Counted from the first letter of the stretch, positions 1 to 8,524 are shown. The stretch: DNA of 64,000 nt from Comamonas koreensis (GCF_021026195.1 NZ_JAJNCT010000030.1:1-64000), one strand, 5' to 3'. The notes: a model not told the origin generated them from the letters alone. Numbers and translations: made by a program.

Positions 1-239
1 TCGATGGAGACGTTCTCCAGCTTCTGGTCTGCCAGGCCATTGGTGATGACCATCTTGGCATCAAACGCCTGACGCTCCAGCGAGAGCTTTTGCTCAATAA
101 CAATTTTGACTTCTGCACACACGGCATCCGCAGCCTGCGCAAAGGCACTGCTGATCGAGTACAGCAGCCCCAAAACAAAGATGCCCACCACCGTCGCCCA
201 GCTGGTAAACAGCGGGCGGCCCCTCATGTTTTTATGCAT
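1..239 (-). CDS. Exported protein of unknown function, N-terminal fragment cut by window edge
   Basis: Only the first 79 codons are present; the gene runs leftwards out of the window. The ATG at 237-239 starts a typical signal peptide: a basic stretch (MHKNMRGRP), a hydrophobic core (TVVGIFVLGLLYSISS) and an AFAQA cleavage site near residue 35. The product is therefore exported. The mature part begins acidic and then reads as an amphipathic stretch rich in E, K and V. A second in-frame Met four codons on is an alternative start. I do not recognise the family from this fragment. An AT-rich stretch lies upstream. Confidence 0.6.
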   Translation of the reverse strand, partial: MHKNMRGRPLFTSWATVVGIFVLGLLYSISSAFAQAADAVCAEVKIVIEQKLSLERQAFDAKMVITNGLADQKLENVSI

Positions 240-604
240 TCTCAGTGTCCCATCTGGCGGAGCTGGGCCCACTCGCAACTGAATGCCACGCCCATTTAAA
301 TGCATTCAAATAACCAATAACTACTTATTTTTAATTATTGATAGTTTTATTGCATTTAGTAGCGCATTTGAATAGACAACACTTACATGAAACTGACGGA
401 GAGTTAGGCGGACACAACGGTCTCAGAAGACGCTGCTGCAGACCGCAAACAACTTGACCATTGAGGCAATTGAAGCCGTGGATGGTGAAGTGGACGCGGA
501 TCTAGGTGCAGTCGTAAGGCGTTTGCAGCCAATAGCTACAAAGACAGCATCATGAAATGCCCGGTTAGCGCCGAGACCAGGGCAAAGCGCTGCGCAGCGG
601 CCAA
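240..604. other. Intergenic stretch: AT-rich block and decayed repeat
   Basis: This 365-bp gap separates the exported protein from the ankyrin gene. Bases about 297-365 are much richer in A and T than anything nearby and lie upstream of the exported protein, so they may hold its promoter. Bases about 488-548 resemble the structured repeat found near 26.0 kb (see the repeat entries). I see no gene, tRNA or convincing terminator here. Confidence 0.5.
488..548. repeat. Decayed copy of the CAATAG/CTATTG structured repeat
   Basis: The segment contains TGGACGCGGATC (491-502) and then an AAGGCGTTT...GCAGCCAATAG run (about 516-536). The better-preserved copy at 25972-26120 carries the same blocks in the same order. 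The right half of the core hairpin (CTATTG) is reduced to CTA, so the fold is lost. I read it as an old, partly deleted member of the same interspersed family. Confidence 0.4.
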
Positions 605-1237
605 TCAGGCCAGCCGAGGTTGCCGCAACTGCTGCATGCGGTAGATCAGCGCCTGCGGCAGGCGCCGCGCCACGGCGATATCAACCGCGTCGCGGCCCTT
701 GAAGTCGGCCACCGAGACGTCGGCGCCGGCGTCGAGCAGCAGTTCCAGGGTTTTGAGGCGGCCCAGGCGGGCGGCATAGAAGACGGGGGTTTCGCCATGC
801 TCACGCAGGTTGAGCAAGGGCCGGGCTTGCAGCAGCGCGCGGCACATGGCTTCGTCATCGCGCCACACGGCGGCCCATAGGGAGTAGCTGGCATTGGCAC
901 CGTGCGAGAGCAGCAGTTCGACCAGTGGCAGGTTCTCGCCCCGGGCGACAGCAAACCACAGCGCGGTGGCGCGGAAGTCGCCATTGCACTCGCCCATCGG
1001 GGCTTCGGCCTCCAGCACGGCACCGGCGGCAAGCAAGGTGGCTGCGGTTTCCAGGCCATTGGTATCGGCGGATTGGGAGCTTTGCGGAGATACGCCACAG
1101 GCCACCTGCAGGGCGGTGCGGCCCTTGCTGTCCACTGCATGGGCCCACTGGGGCGCTTGCGCCAGCCATTGGGCCAACAAACCTGCATCCCAGCTCTTGG
1201 CTGCTGCAAACAGTGAGGTCTTTGACGGCAGGCTCAT
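605..1237 (-). CDS. Ankyrin-repeat protein
   Basis: A 210-residue protein starting at the ATG at 1235-1237 (MSLPSKTSLFAAAKSW); the longer open frame upstream shows no protein character. Ankyrin signatures are visible in order: GRTALQVACG, ETAATLLAAGAVLEA, TALWFAVARG, LPLVELLLSHGANA, GETPVFYAARLG and LKTLELLLDAGADV, ending with GRDAVDIAV. That is about four to five repeats covering nearly the whole chain. There is no signal peptide, so it is probably a cytoplasmic protein-binding module. The partner is unknown. It lies downstream of dacB on the same strand, 113 bp away. Confidence 0.8.
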   Translation of the reverse strand: MSLPSKTSLFAAAKSWDAGLLAQWLAQAPQWAHAVDSKGRTALQVACGVSPQSSQSADTNGLETAATLLAAGAVLEAEAPMGECNGDFRATALWFAVARGENLPLVELLLSHGANASYSLWAAVWRDDEAMCRALLQARPLLNLREHGETPVFYAARLGRLKTLELLLDAGADVSVADFKGRDAVDIAVARRLPQALIYRMQQLRQPRLA

Positions 1238-1350
1238 GCAGGGCTCCTTATGGCTGGTGACCACGCTCCAACGCGCAATGTACACCGATACAGCAGGGAC
1301 CCAACCTTGGTGGCGGGCAGGTTTTTCCCGACCTGCCCGCTCCACCCGCG

Positions 1351-3003
1351 TTACTGGGCGGCCACCCAGTCGATCAGCGCATCCCAGGCGGGGCGCGCCT
1401 GTGGGGCATTGTCGCTGTTGGCCAGCGCCACGACCACCCAGCGGCGCCCGTCGCGGCCATTGACATAGCCGGCAATGGCCGAGGCATCGCGCAGGGTGCC
1501 GGTCTTCAGGTGGGCACCACCGGTGTGGGCGCTCTTGCTGTTTTTCATCGTGCCGTCCACGCCGACGATGGGCATCGAGGCCATCAGCTCGGGCATGACG
1601 TTGGAGTTCCAGGCGACCGAGAGCATCTTGGCCAGCGAGCCGGCGGTGATGCGCGCGTCGCGCGAGAGGCCTGCCCCGTTGTCGATGGTGGGCGCCACCA
1701 TGCCGGGCACGCGCTCGCTCCACCACTGCGCCACCGCCTGGCGGCCGCCTTCAAAGGTGCCGACGCCGGCGCGTTCCTTGCCCAGGGTCAGGAACACCTG
1801 CTGGGTCATCACGTTGTTGCTGTACTTGTTGATGTCGCGCACCACCTCGCCCAGGGTGGGCGAGCTGAAGCTCATCAGCGGCTGCACGCCGTCGGGCGTG
1901 GTGCCCATGCGCACCTGGCCGGTGACCTTGCCGCCCAGCTCGCGCCACATGCCTTCAAACACGCGGGGCGCAAAGCGGTCGGGCGCGGCGGGTGCCACGG
2001 CCCAGCTGTTTTCGCCACAGGCGGCCGGGTAGCCGCCCAGGAACTGGATTTGCGTGGCATCGGCCAGCTGCGCCTTCAGCGCGCCGCGCCAGTCGCCACA
2101 GGCATTGCCCTTGGTCTTGAGCAGGGGCACGGTGCTGGGCAGGCGCAGATGGGCAACGGCCGGCTCGTAGGCGATGCGGGCCACGCCGGCCGCTGCATCG
2201 GGGATGAAGCGCATGGTCAGCGACTTGTAGTTCAGCAGCAGTGCATCGGGCACGGCGTTGTAGGGCCGGTAGGGCTCGTTGTCAAAGCGTGCGGGGTCGA
2301 TGGGCGGCAGCGAGAAGGCCGAGCGGTCCAGCACCACATCGCCGACGATGACCTGGATGCCCTGGCCCAGCAGGCGGCGCTGCAGCAGCCAGAGGCGCTC
2401 CATCACCAGCTTGGGATCGCCCGAGCCCTGGACATAGAGATTGCCATTGAGGGCGCCCTGGGCGACCTGGCCGTCGGTGGCAATGCGGGTGTCCCAGGTG
2501 TAGGCGGGGCCCAGGATCTCGAGCGCCGCATAGGTGGTCACCAGCTTCATCACCGATGCCGGGTTGCGGCCCACATCGCTGTGCACATCGAGCAGCGGGC
2601 GCTGGGCGCCGCTGACATCCATCACCACCACCGACACCGCATCGGGTGCCACCTTGCCGCGCTGCAGGGCGGCTTCGACCTCGGCCGGGAGGCGGTCGGC
2701 AGGCCAGGCGCTGGCGGCTGCGGCAGGGGCCTGCATAGCTGCGCTGGCCGGTACCGTGGCTGCCTGGGGCGCTACCGCCACGGGCTGGGCCAGCCGGATC
2801 GGCTTGGGCGTCGGGTCGGCAGCCGGGGCGGCCGGGGTCTGGGCGCAGGCCACCTGGCTGAGCGCAATCGCGAGCGGGAGCAGCCAGCGGCCGCTGCCGC
2901 CGGACCGGCCTGGGTTCAGCCCTGCCAGGGACGGAGAAAGGGGCGCCATCGAAGAAATCTGTTGCATGGGCAGCAGTCTAGCGGCTATGCCCAAGCCCGG
3001 CAT
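1351..3003 (-). CDS. dacB: D-alanyl-D-alanine carboxypeptidase/endopeptidase (PBP4, DacB)
   Basis: A class C penicillin-binding protein that trims peptidoglycan stem peptides and cross-links in the periplasm. The three active-site motifs are present: SVMK with the nucleophilic Ser near residue 150 (NPASVMKLVTTYAALE), a YSNNVMTQ SxN motif in the middle, and KTG near the C-terminus (AHLKTGTLRDASAIAGYV). The large insert between SxxK and SxN, typical of DacB, is present. The N-terminus has a hydrophobic export segment (LLPLAIALSQVACAQ) followed by a Pro/Ala-rich linker. The start is uncertain: in-frame ATGs lie at 3003, 2967 and 2949, and none has a strong Shine-Dalgarno. It is divergent from tsaB. 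Confidence 0.9.
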   Translation of the reverse strand: MPGLGIAARLLPMQQISSMAPLSPSLAGLNPGRSGGSGRWLLPLAIALSQVACAQTPAAPAADPTPKPIRLAQPVAVAPQAATVPASAAMQAPAAAASAWPADRLPAEVEAALQRGKVAPDAVSVVVMDVSGAQRPLLDVHSDVGRNPASVMKLVTTYAALEILGPAYTWDTRIATDGQVAQGALNGNLYVQGSGDPKLVMERLWLLQRRLLGQGIQVIVGDVVLDRSAFSLPPIDPARFDNEPYRPYNAVPDALLLNYKSLTMRFIPDAAAGVARIAYEPAVAHLRLPSTVPLLKTKGNACGDWRGALKAQLADATQIQFLGGYPAACGENSWAVAPAAPDRFAPRVFEGMWRELGGKVTGQVRMGTTPDGVQPLMSFSSPTLGEVVRDINKYSNNVMTQQVFLTLGKERAGVGTFEGGRQAVAQWWSERVPGMVAPTIDNGAGLSRDARITAGSLAKMLSVAWNSNVMPELMASMPIVGVDGTMKNSKSAHTGGAHLKTGTLRDASAIAGYVNGRDGRRWVVVALANSDNAPQARPAWDALIDWVAAQ

Positions 3004-3097
3004 GCAGCCTTGGCTTTGCCCCGATAATGGCAGGTTGCCGCCCCTGTACGGGGGCTGAAACCGGGCGCTGGCACAGCGCCCGCGCGCGCCCTACCCC

Positions 3098-3817
3098 ATG
3101 AACCTGCTTGCCCTCGAATCCAGTACCGACACCCTCTTTATTGCCACCGCGCGGGATGACCAGCGCTGGCTGCACAGCGGTGCCGGCGGCCAGCACACCT
3201 CCAGCCAGTTGCTGCCGGCCGTGCGTGGCCTGATGGCCGATGCGGGCCTGAGCTTTGACGCGCTGGATGCGATTGTGTTTGGCCGGGGCCCGGGCTCGTT
3301 CACCGGCCTGCGCACCGCCTGCGCCATTGCCCAGGGTCTGGCCTTTGTGGCCAAGGGCGGCCAGGGCGTGCCGGTGCTGCCGGTCGATACCTTGATGGCT
3401 GTGGCCGAAGAAGCCCGCCTGCAGCATGGCTGCACCCAGGTGCTGGCCTGTCTGGATGCGCGCATGGACGAGGTCTACAACGCGGTCTACCAGTATGTGG
3501 ATGGCCACTGGCAGACCTTGGGCGATCTGCAGGTCTGCCCGCCGCAGGATGTGCAGGTGCCCCAGGGCTTTGTGGTGGCCGGCAATGCCCAGCCCATCTA
3601 TGGCGATCGCCTGGCGCCCGATGCCACCCATCTGCAGGCCATGCCCACCGCCCAGGCCTTGCTGAGCCTGGCGCCCTACCTGCTGGCCCAGGGCCAGGCG
3701 GTGGCGGCGCAGGATGCGCTGCCGCTCTACATCCGCGACAAGGTGGCCAAGACCACGGCCGAACGCGAGGCAGAAAAACAAGCCCAGGCCGCCAGCAACC
3801 CAGGCAGTGCGCCATGA
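3098..3817 (+). CDS. tsaB: tRNA threonylcarbamoyladenosine biosynthesis protein TsaB
   Basis: TsaB (239 aa) is the ASKHA-fold partner of TsaD that supports threonylcarbamoylation of A37 in ANN-decoding tRNAs. Family features are the N-terminal MNLLALESSTDTLFIA strand-loop, the QHTSSQLLPAV segment and the GPGSFTGLRTACAIAQGLA motif around residues 68-86. Length matches the family. It overlaps rimI by four bases (ATGA), so the two are translationally coupled, a very common arrangement in proteobacteria. It is the first gene of a three-gene plus-strand operon. Confidence 0.95.
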   Translation: MNLLALESSTDTLFIATARDDQRWLHSGAGGQHTSSQLLPAVRGLMADAGLSFDALDAIVFGRGPGSFTGLRTACAIAQGLAFVAKGGQGVPVLPVDTLMAVAEEARLQHGCTQVLACLDARMDEVYNAVYQYVDGHWQTLGDLQVCPPQDVQVPQGFVVAGNAQPIYGDRLAPDATHLQAMPTAQALLSLAPYLLAQGQAVAAQDALPLYIRDKVAKTTAEREAEKQAQAASNPGSAP

Positions 3818-4290
3818 GCCTGTCTGCCACGCCCCAGCTGCGCTGGTCCGCGCTGCGCATCGATGACCTGGACGCACTGCTCGCGGTCGAGAACCAGTGC
3901 TACAGCCACCCCTGGACGCGCGGCAACTTCATCGACTCCATGGCCATGGGCTATGCAATGCAGCTGCTCTGGGTCGACGAGGCGCTGATCGGCTACTTTG
4001 TCGCCATGCAGGGCGTCGATGAGCTGCATCTGCTCAACATCACCGTCAACCCGCAGCACCAGCGCCAGGGCTGGGCCAAGGTGCTGCTGGAGCAGCTGCG
4101 CAGCTGGGCCGTCAGCGTGCGGGCCCAGGCGATCTGGCTGGAGGTGCGCATCAGCAATCTGCGCGCCCAGCAGATCTACCTGCAGTTTGGATTTGAATCG
4201 GTAGGGCTGCGAAAGCGCTACTATCCGGTATCCCATGTCGAACGCGAGGACGCCATGGTCATGCGTTATCTGCTGCCTACCACCCCATGA
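3814..4290 (+). CDS. rimI: Ribosomal-protein-alanine N-acetyltransferase RimI
   Basis: A 158-residue GNAT enzyme that acetylates the N-terminal alanine of ribosomal protein S18. The acetyl-CoA binding motif A is visible as LLNITVNPQHQRQGWAKVLL, followed by WLEVRISNLRAQQIY (motif B, with the Asn/Arg residues usual in RimI) and the FGFESVGLRKRYYP tail. The start overlaps the end of tsaB and its own end overlaps the next gene by four bases, so all three genes form one tightly coupled operon. Confidence 0.93.
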   Translation: MSLSATPQLRWSALRIDDLDALLAVENQCYSHPWTRGNFIDSMAMGYAMQLLWVDEALIGYFVAMQGVDELHLLNITVNPQHQRQGWAKVLLEQLRSWAVSVRAQAIWLEVRISNLRAQQIYLQFGFESVGLRKRYYPVSHVEREDAMVMRYLLPTTP

Positions 4291-5120
4291 GCCTGAACCT
4301 GGACGCCCGCCAACGCGCCATGCTGCAAGAGATGGGCCACCCGCTGTGGTGGCCCGAATCGCCCGCGCCTGCCGCCCAGGCGGCGCCTGAGACATCTACG
4401 GCTCCTGCGCCTGTGGCTGCACCACCATCGCGCGCAGAGGCGGTACCTGCCCCAGCTGTTGTGCCCACGGCACCAGTTGCACCGGTGACGCCGGCAGTTG
4501 CCCTCCAGGAGGCGGCCGCGCCTGCTGCCGCTGCAGAGCCCACGCCAACCGCTGCGCCAGCGCGCGCCCCCACGGCAGCCGCCCGACCAACCTCCCCGCA
4601 GGCACTGCCGGCCGATTTTCCGCGTGTGCGATTTGCGCTGCGTGCGCCGGTCCTGCTTGATCTGCAAGGCAAGCAGCAGCCACCGGTGCCCAGCACCCAG
4701 CCCGCCTGGCTGGTGGTGGCCGAGCTGCCCGAAGGCGCGCCCCAGCAGGGTGAAGCCTGCCAGCTGCTGCTGCAGATGCTCCGGGCCATGCGCCTGACGG
4801 ACGCCCCCGTTTATTGGGTGCCGCTGGCGCGCATCCCCGCCAACCAGGAAGGCGATGATGGCCTGCCGAGCTACAGCATCGAAGCCTTGGTGCAGGAATG
4901 CCAGCCCGCGATGGCCCTGCTGCTGGGCCTGCCGGCGGTGCGCCATCTGATGCCGGGCGACCAGCCCTTTTCCAGCCTGCGCCAGCAGCTGCACCAGATC
5001 GGCGGCAGCCAGCTGCCCGCCGTGGTCAGCTACGACCCCAGCCACCTGCTGCGCACCCCCCAGGCCAAGGCAGCGACCTGGGCCGATCTGTGCTTCGCGC
5101 TGGCCCAGGCCGGGCGTTAA
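4287..5120 (+). CDS. Degenerate uracil-DNA-glycosylase-like protein
   Basis: 277 residues. The first ~100 are a low-complexity Ala/Pro linker after a short conserved start (MSLNLDARQRAMLQEMGHPLWW). The C-terminal ~175 residues follow the order of a family-4 uracil-DNA glycosylase: a strand where GEAPG should be (AWLVVAELPEGAPQQGEACQ), VYWVPLARIPANQ where the Asn/Arg motif should be, ECQPAMALLLGLPA, and VVSYDPSHLLRTPQAKAAW-like near the end, where active enzymes have HPS. The four Fe-S cysteines are absent and the catalytic His is replaced by Asp. I infer a non-catalytic relative. The family call rests on motif order and on its position after rimI, where many betaproteobacteria carry a UDG. 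Confidence 0.65.
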   Translation: MSLNLDARQRAMLQEMGHPLWWPESPAPAAQAAPETSTAPAPVAAPPSRAEAVPAPAVVPTAPVAPVTPAVALQEAAAPAAAAEPTPTAAPARAPTAAARPTSPQALPADFPRVRFALRAPVLLDLQGKQQPPVPSTQPAWLVVAELPEGAPQQGEACQLLLQMLRAMRLTDAPVYWVPLARIPANQEGDDGLPSYSIEALVQECQPAMALLLGLPAVRHLMPGDQPFSSLRQQLHQIGGSQLPAVVSYDPSHLLRTPQAKAATWADLCFALAQAGR

Positions 5121-5424
5121 TTTTTCTTCACAAACCTGCCAATCTGCTGTCAATAGGCCGCGATTTACCCGCCCATTGGCGAATGTAGGCACCCACTGAC
5201 AGCGACTGGCGTGGGGTGTTGACAACGCTGCGCCCGGACAAAGCGCATCGTCATGCGCAGCTGATGCGGGAATGCCATAATGGCGCCCATTCACAAACCG
5301 GAGTCTCTCCTTGGATCCCTACCCTAGTTGGTAGCTTCCACCCTGGCAAGCACATGGCTGCACAAGGGTCGGAAGCGTCCCCCGCCCCCCTTTTGCAGAC
5401 CAATAACAACAAGGAAGTGAGCCT
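5121..5424 (+). other. Intergenic region and probable corA leader
   Basis: 304 bp between the UDG-like gene and corA. A -10-like CATAAT sits at 5276-5281, which would give a leader of roughly 135 nt. Within it CTACC (5319-5323) pairs with GGTAG (5330-5334), flanked by TGGA and TCCA that can extend the stem across an internal loop. I recognise no known magnesium riboswitch class, and the structure is too small to call one. The Shine-Dalgarno AAGGAAGTGAG lies directly before the corA ATG. Confidence 0.3.
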
Positions 5425-6411
5425 ATGCTCAACATCTTTACGCTTGCCAATGGCCGTCTGGTGCAGGAAGAAATCGAATCCCTGCAGGACCTGGCCCGTT
5501 TTCAGCCTATCTGGGTGGACCTTGAATCCCCCACCCTCGAAGAAAAGCGCTGGATCAAGCAGCACTACGGCCTGTCCATTCCTGAAGACGCGATGGACCA
5601 GGACATCGAGGAATCAGCCCGTTTCTACGAAGAAGACAATGGCGACCTGCACATCCGCAGCGACTTCCTGATCGATGACGAAGACGATCCGCGCAGCGTG
5701 CGCGTGGCCTTCATCATGAACCTGCACAATGCCGCGCTCAAAAGCTATGGCGTGCTGTTCTCCATCCACGATGAAGATGTGCCGGTGTTCCGCCTGCTGC
5801 GCCTGCGCGCCCGCCGCGCGCCCGGCCTGATCGAGGACAGCAAGGATGTACTGCTCAAGCTGTTCGATGCCGATGCAGAGTACTCGGCCGATACCCTGGA
5901 AGGCATTTACGACGACCTGGAAAAAGTCAGCACCCAGGTGCTGGCCGGCAATGTGACTGACACCCACGCGAGCGAAGTGCTCTCGGCCATTGCGCGCCAG
6001 GAAGACTTGAATGGCCGCATTCGCCGCAATGTGATGGACACCCGCCGCGCCGTGAGCTTCGTCATGCGCAGCAAGATGCTCAACTCCGACCAGTTCGAGG
6101 ACGCGCGTCAGATCCTGCGCGACATCGAATCGCTGGACAACCACACGGCCTTCCTGTTCGACAAGATCAACTTCCTGATGGATGCGACCGTCGGTTTCAT
6201 CAACATCAACCAGAACAAGATCATCAAGATCTTCTCGGTGGCCAGCGTCGCGCTGCTGCCGCCCACCTTGATCGCCAGCGTCTACGGCATGAACTTCAAG
6301 TACATGCCAGAAATCGACTGGCAGTATGGCTATGCCTATGGCATTGCATTGATGGTGGGCAGCGCGTTGATACCCATGATGTACTTCCGCAAGCGCGGCT
6401 GGCTCAAGTAA
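5425..6411 (+). CDS. corA: Magnesium/cobalt transport protein CorA
   Basis: A 328-residue CorA-type divalent cation channel of the inner membrane that works as a homopentamer. The long acidic and helical cytoplasmic domain fills residues 1-260. Two C-terminal membrane helices follow (FSVASVALLPPTLIASV and AYGIALMVGSALIPMMYF), and the first ends in the selectivity motif YGMNF. The C-terminus is basic (RKRGWLK), as usual. A good Shine-Dalgarno supports the start. It is convergent with the MFS gene, with 16 bp between the stop codons. Confidence 0.95.
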   Translation: MLNIFTLANGRLVQEEIESLQDLARFQPIWVDLESPTLEEKRWIKQHYGLSIPEDAMDQDIEESARFYEEDNGDLHIRSDFLIDDEDDPRSVRVAFIMNLHNAALKSYGVLFSIHDEDVPVFRLLRLRARRAPGLIEDSKDVLLKLFDADAEYSADTLEGIYDDLEKVSTQVLAGNVTDTHASEVLSAIARQEDLNGRIRRNVMDTRRAVSFVMRSKMLNSDQFEDARQILRDIESLDNHTAFLFDKINFLMDATVGFININQNKIIKIFSVASVALLPPTLIASVYGMNFKYMPEIDWQYGYAYGIALMVGSALIPMMYFRKRGWLK

Positions 6412-6427
6412 CTCTCCCCCGCGCGCG

Positions 6428-7660
6428 CTACACCTGTTTGGGCCGCAGGCACCACAGCGCCGTTGCGGCCATCGAGGCGGCGAGCATCAGCACCCAGAGG
6501 GCGCCCAGCTGCCACTGCTCCAGTGCCAGGCCAAACAGAAAAGGGGCGCTGGCCTGGGTCATGCGGGCCGGAACCATCAGCAGCCCCTGGCGCTGGCCAT
6601 AGCCTTGCGCGCCAAACATGGCCAGCGGCAAGGTGCCGATGACGACCGTCATGATGCCGTTGCCCAGGCCAAAGGCCAGCGCATAAGCCCAGCTGCCCGA
6701 GGCCCCGAACACCCCCAGCACCAGGGCCGCCAGCGGATAGGCCATGACGGCAATGCGCGCCGACCACAGCGGATGGGCGCGGCGCAGAAAGGCATAGTCG
6801 GCAATGCGGCTCGCCACCTGGGCGGGCCCCACCAGCGCCGCCGCTGCCACGGCCGCCGTGGCCGTGGCACCGCTGACCATCAGCAGGCGCGGCAGATGCG
6901 ACATCATCGAGGTGCCGATGAACCAGATCGCCGCAAAGGTCAGCGCCAGCAAGACCAGGCTGAGCCACTGGCCCCGCAAGGCAGCGGCAGGCGCGGCGGG
7001 TGCCGCCGGCAAGCCCGTTGGTGGCACCACCGCATCGGCGCTGGCACGCGCGGGCGCGCGGGGCAGGCTCGCATGCAACGGCAGCAATACCAGCAACTGC
7101 ACGCCCGCCCAGACCAGGCAGGCTTCGCGCCAGCCCCAGCTGTGCAGCAGCCAGGTGGTCAGCGGCCAGCTCAGGGTGCTGGCAAAGCCGCCAAACAAGG
7201 TGATGCCGACAATGCTGCCCCGTGCTGCCTTGCCGTAGAGGCGCACCGAGGTCGCAAAGGCCGCCTCGTACAGCCCGGCGCCCATCGCCAGGCCCAGCAG
7301 CAGCCAGACCGCAAACAGCTGGCCCTGGCTCTGCACCTGCGACAGCAGCACCAGGCCCAGCGCAAACCAGAGGTTGGTGGCCATCAGCAGCGGGCGCCCG
7401 CCCCAGCGGTCAATCAGCCGCCCGGCCACTGGCCCGGTGAGCGCCATCATCAGCAAGGCCAGCGAGAACGCGGCAAAGATGCGCGATGGCGGTATGCCCA
7501 GGCTCTCACCCATCGCACCGGCCAGGATCGCGGGCAGGTAGAAAGCCGAACCCCAGGACAGCATCTGCCCCAGGCCGAGCTTGCAGGTGGTCAGCACCTG
7601 GCCGGGCGCAAAGGATGGAGCGGAAAAAAGGGGCATGGTCAGATCAAGGCAGCGCGCCAT
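6428..7660 (-). CDS. MFS transporter
   Basis: A 410-residue major facilitator protein with about 12 membrane helices. The loop 2-3 signature reads GRLIDRWGGRPLLM and a charged central loop (PRAPARASADAVVPPTG) separates the two six-helix halves. The first half contains LGLAMGAGLYEAAFATSVRLYG and GITLFGGFASTLSWPLTTWL, a pattern seen in carriers annotated as oxalate/formate-antiporter-like. The substrate cannot be read from sequence. The start could instead be the ATG at 7634-7636 (MPLFSAP). It lies alone between corA (convergent) and mtnN. Confidence 0.85.
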   Translation of the reverse strand: MARCLDLTMPLFSAPSFAPGQVLTTCKLGLGQMLSWGSAFYLPAILAGAMGESLGIPPSRIFAAFSLALLMMALTGPVAGRLIDRWGGRPLLMATNLWFALGLVLLSQVQSQGQLFAVWLLLGLAMGAGLYEAAFATSVRLYGKAARGSIVGITLFGGFASTLSWPLTTWLLHSWGWREACLVWAGVQLLVLLPLHASLPRAPARASADAVVPPTGLPAAPAAPAAALRGQWLSLVLLALTFAAIWFIGTSMMSHLPRLLMVSGATATAAVAAAALVGPAQVASRIADYAFLRRAHPLWSARIAVMAYPLAALVLGVFGASGSWAYALAFGLGNGIMTVVIGTLPLAMFGAQGYGQRQGLLMVPARMTQASAPFLFGLALEQWQLGALWVLMLAASMAATALWCLRPKQV

Positions 7661-7712
7661 TGTGACCAGGCTTGCCGCGCTGCACAGTCACCCGCGCTAC
7701 CGGGCGGGCCAT

Positions 7713-8471
7713 TCAGCGGGCCGGCAAGCTCCGCAGCAGGCTGCCGATGATGTGCTGCGCATAGCGGCTGGAGATCGTATGGATGAAGCGAGGAAAGTCC
7801 AGGTGCGCGCTGTCATCGGCACGGTCGGAGATGCTGCGCATGGCTGCAAACGGCAGGCCATGGTCGGCGCAGACCTGGGCGACGGCGGCGCCCTCCATCT
7901 CGACGGCCAGTGCATCCATACCCACCGCCTGCAAGCCGCTGCGCAGGGCCTGCACTTCGGCGGCACTGCTGACAAAACGGTCGCCGCTGACCACCAGGCC
8001 CCGGTGCATCTGCGGCGCGGGCAGGCCCAGCTCGGCCGTCCAGGCGGCTGCGCCGCCGGCCAGGCATTGCTGCACCGCCACGGACAGCTGGGCGCTCAGC
8101 GCGGCATCGCAGTCAAAGCGTGCGCGGCCATAGCCCGGCACCTCGTAGCGCGGGAAGATCGGCGAGGCATCCATGTCGTGCTGCGCATAGCTGCTGGCCA
8201 CCACCACATCGCCCACCTGCACGCCCTCGCCCAGGCCTCCGGCCACACCGGTAAACACGATGCCGCGTGCGCCAAAGCGCTCGATCAGCGTGGCCGCCGT
8301 GCTGGCTGCCGCCACCTTGCCGATGCCCGACAGCGCCAGCACCACCGTATGGCCATGCAGCTGGCCGCAGGTATAGCGGCGGCCGGCATGGTCGCTGCTG
8401 TGGGCATCCACCAGCAGCGCGGCAATGCCGGCCTGTTCCTCGGGAAGGGCACTGAGAATGGCAAGGGTCAC
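7713..8471 (-). CDS. mtnN: 5'-methylthioadenosine/S-adenosylhomocysteine nucleosidase
   Basis: About 252 residues. It hydrolyses MTA and SAH (and 5'-deoxyadenosine) to adenine and the thioribose compound, feeding methionine salvage and clearing SAM by-products. The family start is VTLAILSALPEEQAG, where the first Glu is the acid/base region. SGIGKVAAASTAATL, FTGVAGGLGEGVQVGDVVVAS, MEGAAVAQVCADHGLPF and the catalytic SISDRADDSA follow. I take the GTG at 8469-8471 as the start because the longer frame (TTG at 8513) would begin inside the terminator hairpin at 8491-8524. Confidence 0.9.
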   Translation of the reverse strand: MTLAILSALPEEQAGIAALLVDAHSSDHAGRRYTCGQLHGHTVVLALSGIGKVAAASTAATLIERFGARGIVFTGVAGGLGEGVQVGDVVVASSYAQHDMDASPIFPRYEVPGYGRARFDCDAALSAQLSVAVQQCLAGGAAAWTAELGLPAPQMHRGLVVSGDRFVSSAAEVQALRSGLQAVGMDALAVEMEGAAVAQVCADHGLPFAAMRSISDRADDSAHLDFPRFIHTISSRYAQHIIGSLLRSLPAR

Positions 8472-8490
8472 GTCGGCATCCAGAAAACAG

Positions 8491-8524
8491 CAAAGCGGAG
8501 ATTGTCGCTGCAATCTCCGCTTTG
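8491..8524 (-). terminator. Terminator of the acyl-CoA ligase gene
   Basis: A perfect 14-bp stem (CAAAGCGGAGATTG paired with its complement at 8511-8524) around a 6-base loop. It lies 50 bp after the ligase stop and directly before mtnN. No long T-run follows, but the stem ends in AAA/TTT. Its position also argues against any mtnN start upstream of about 8485. Confidence 0.75.

Noticed and set aside
605..1726. Longer version of the ankyrin protein extending to 1726
   Set aside because: The extra N-terminal part overlaps the 3' end of dacB and reads as Arg/His-rich noise; ankyrin character begins only after the ATG at 1235-1237.
5121..5424. Magnesium riboswitch before corA
   Set aside because: No M-box or mgtA-like pattern could be recognised; only a small hairpin is visible.
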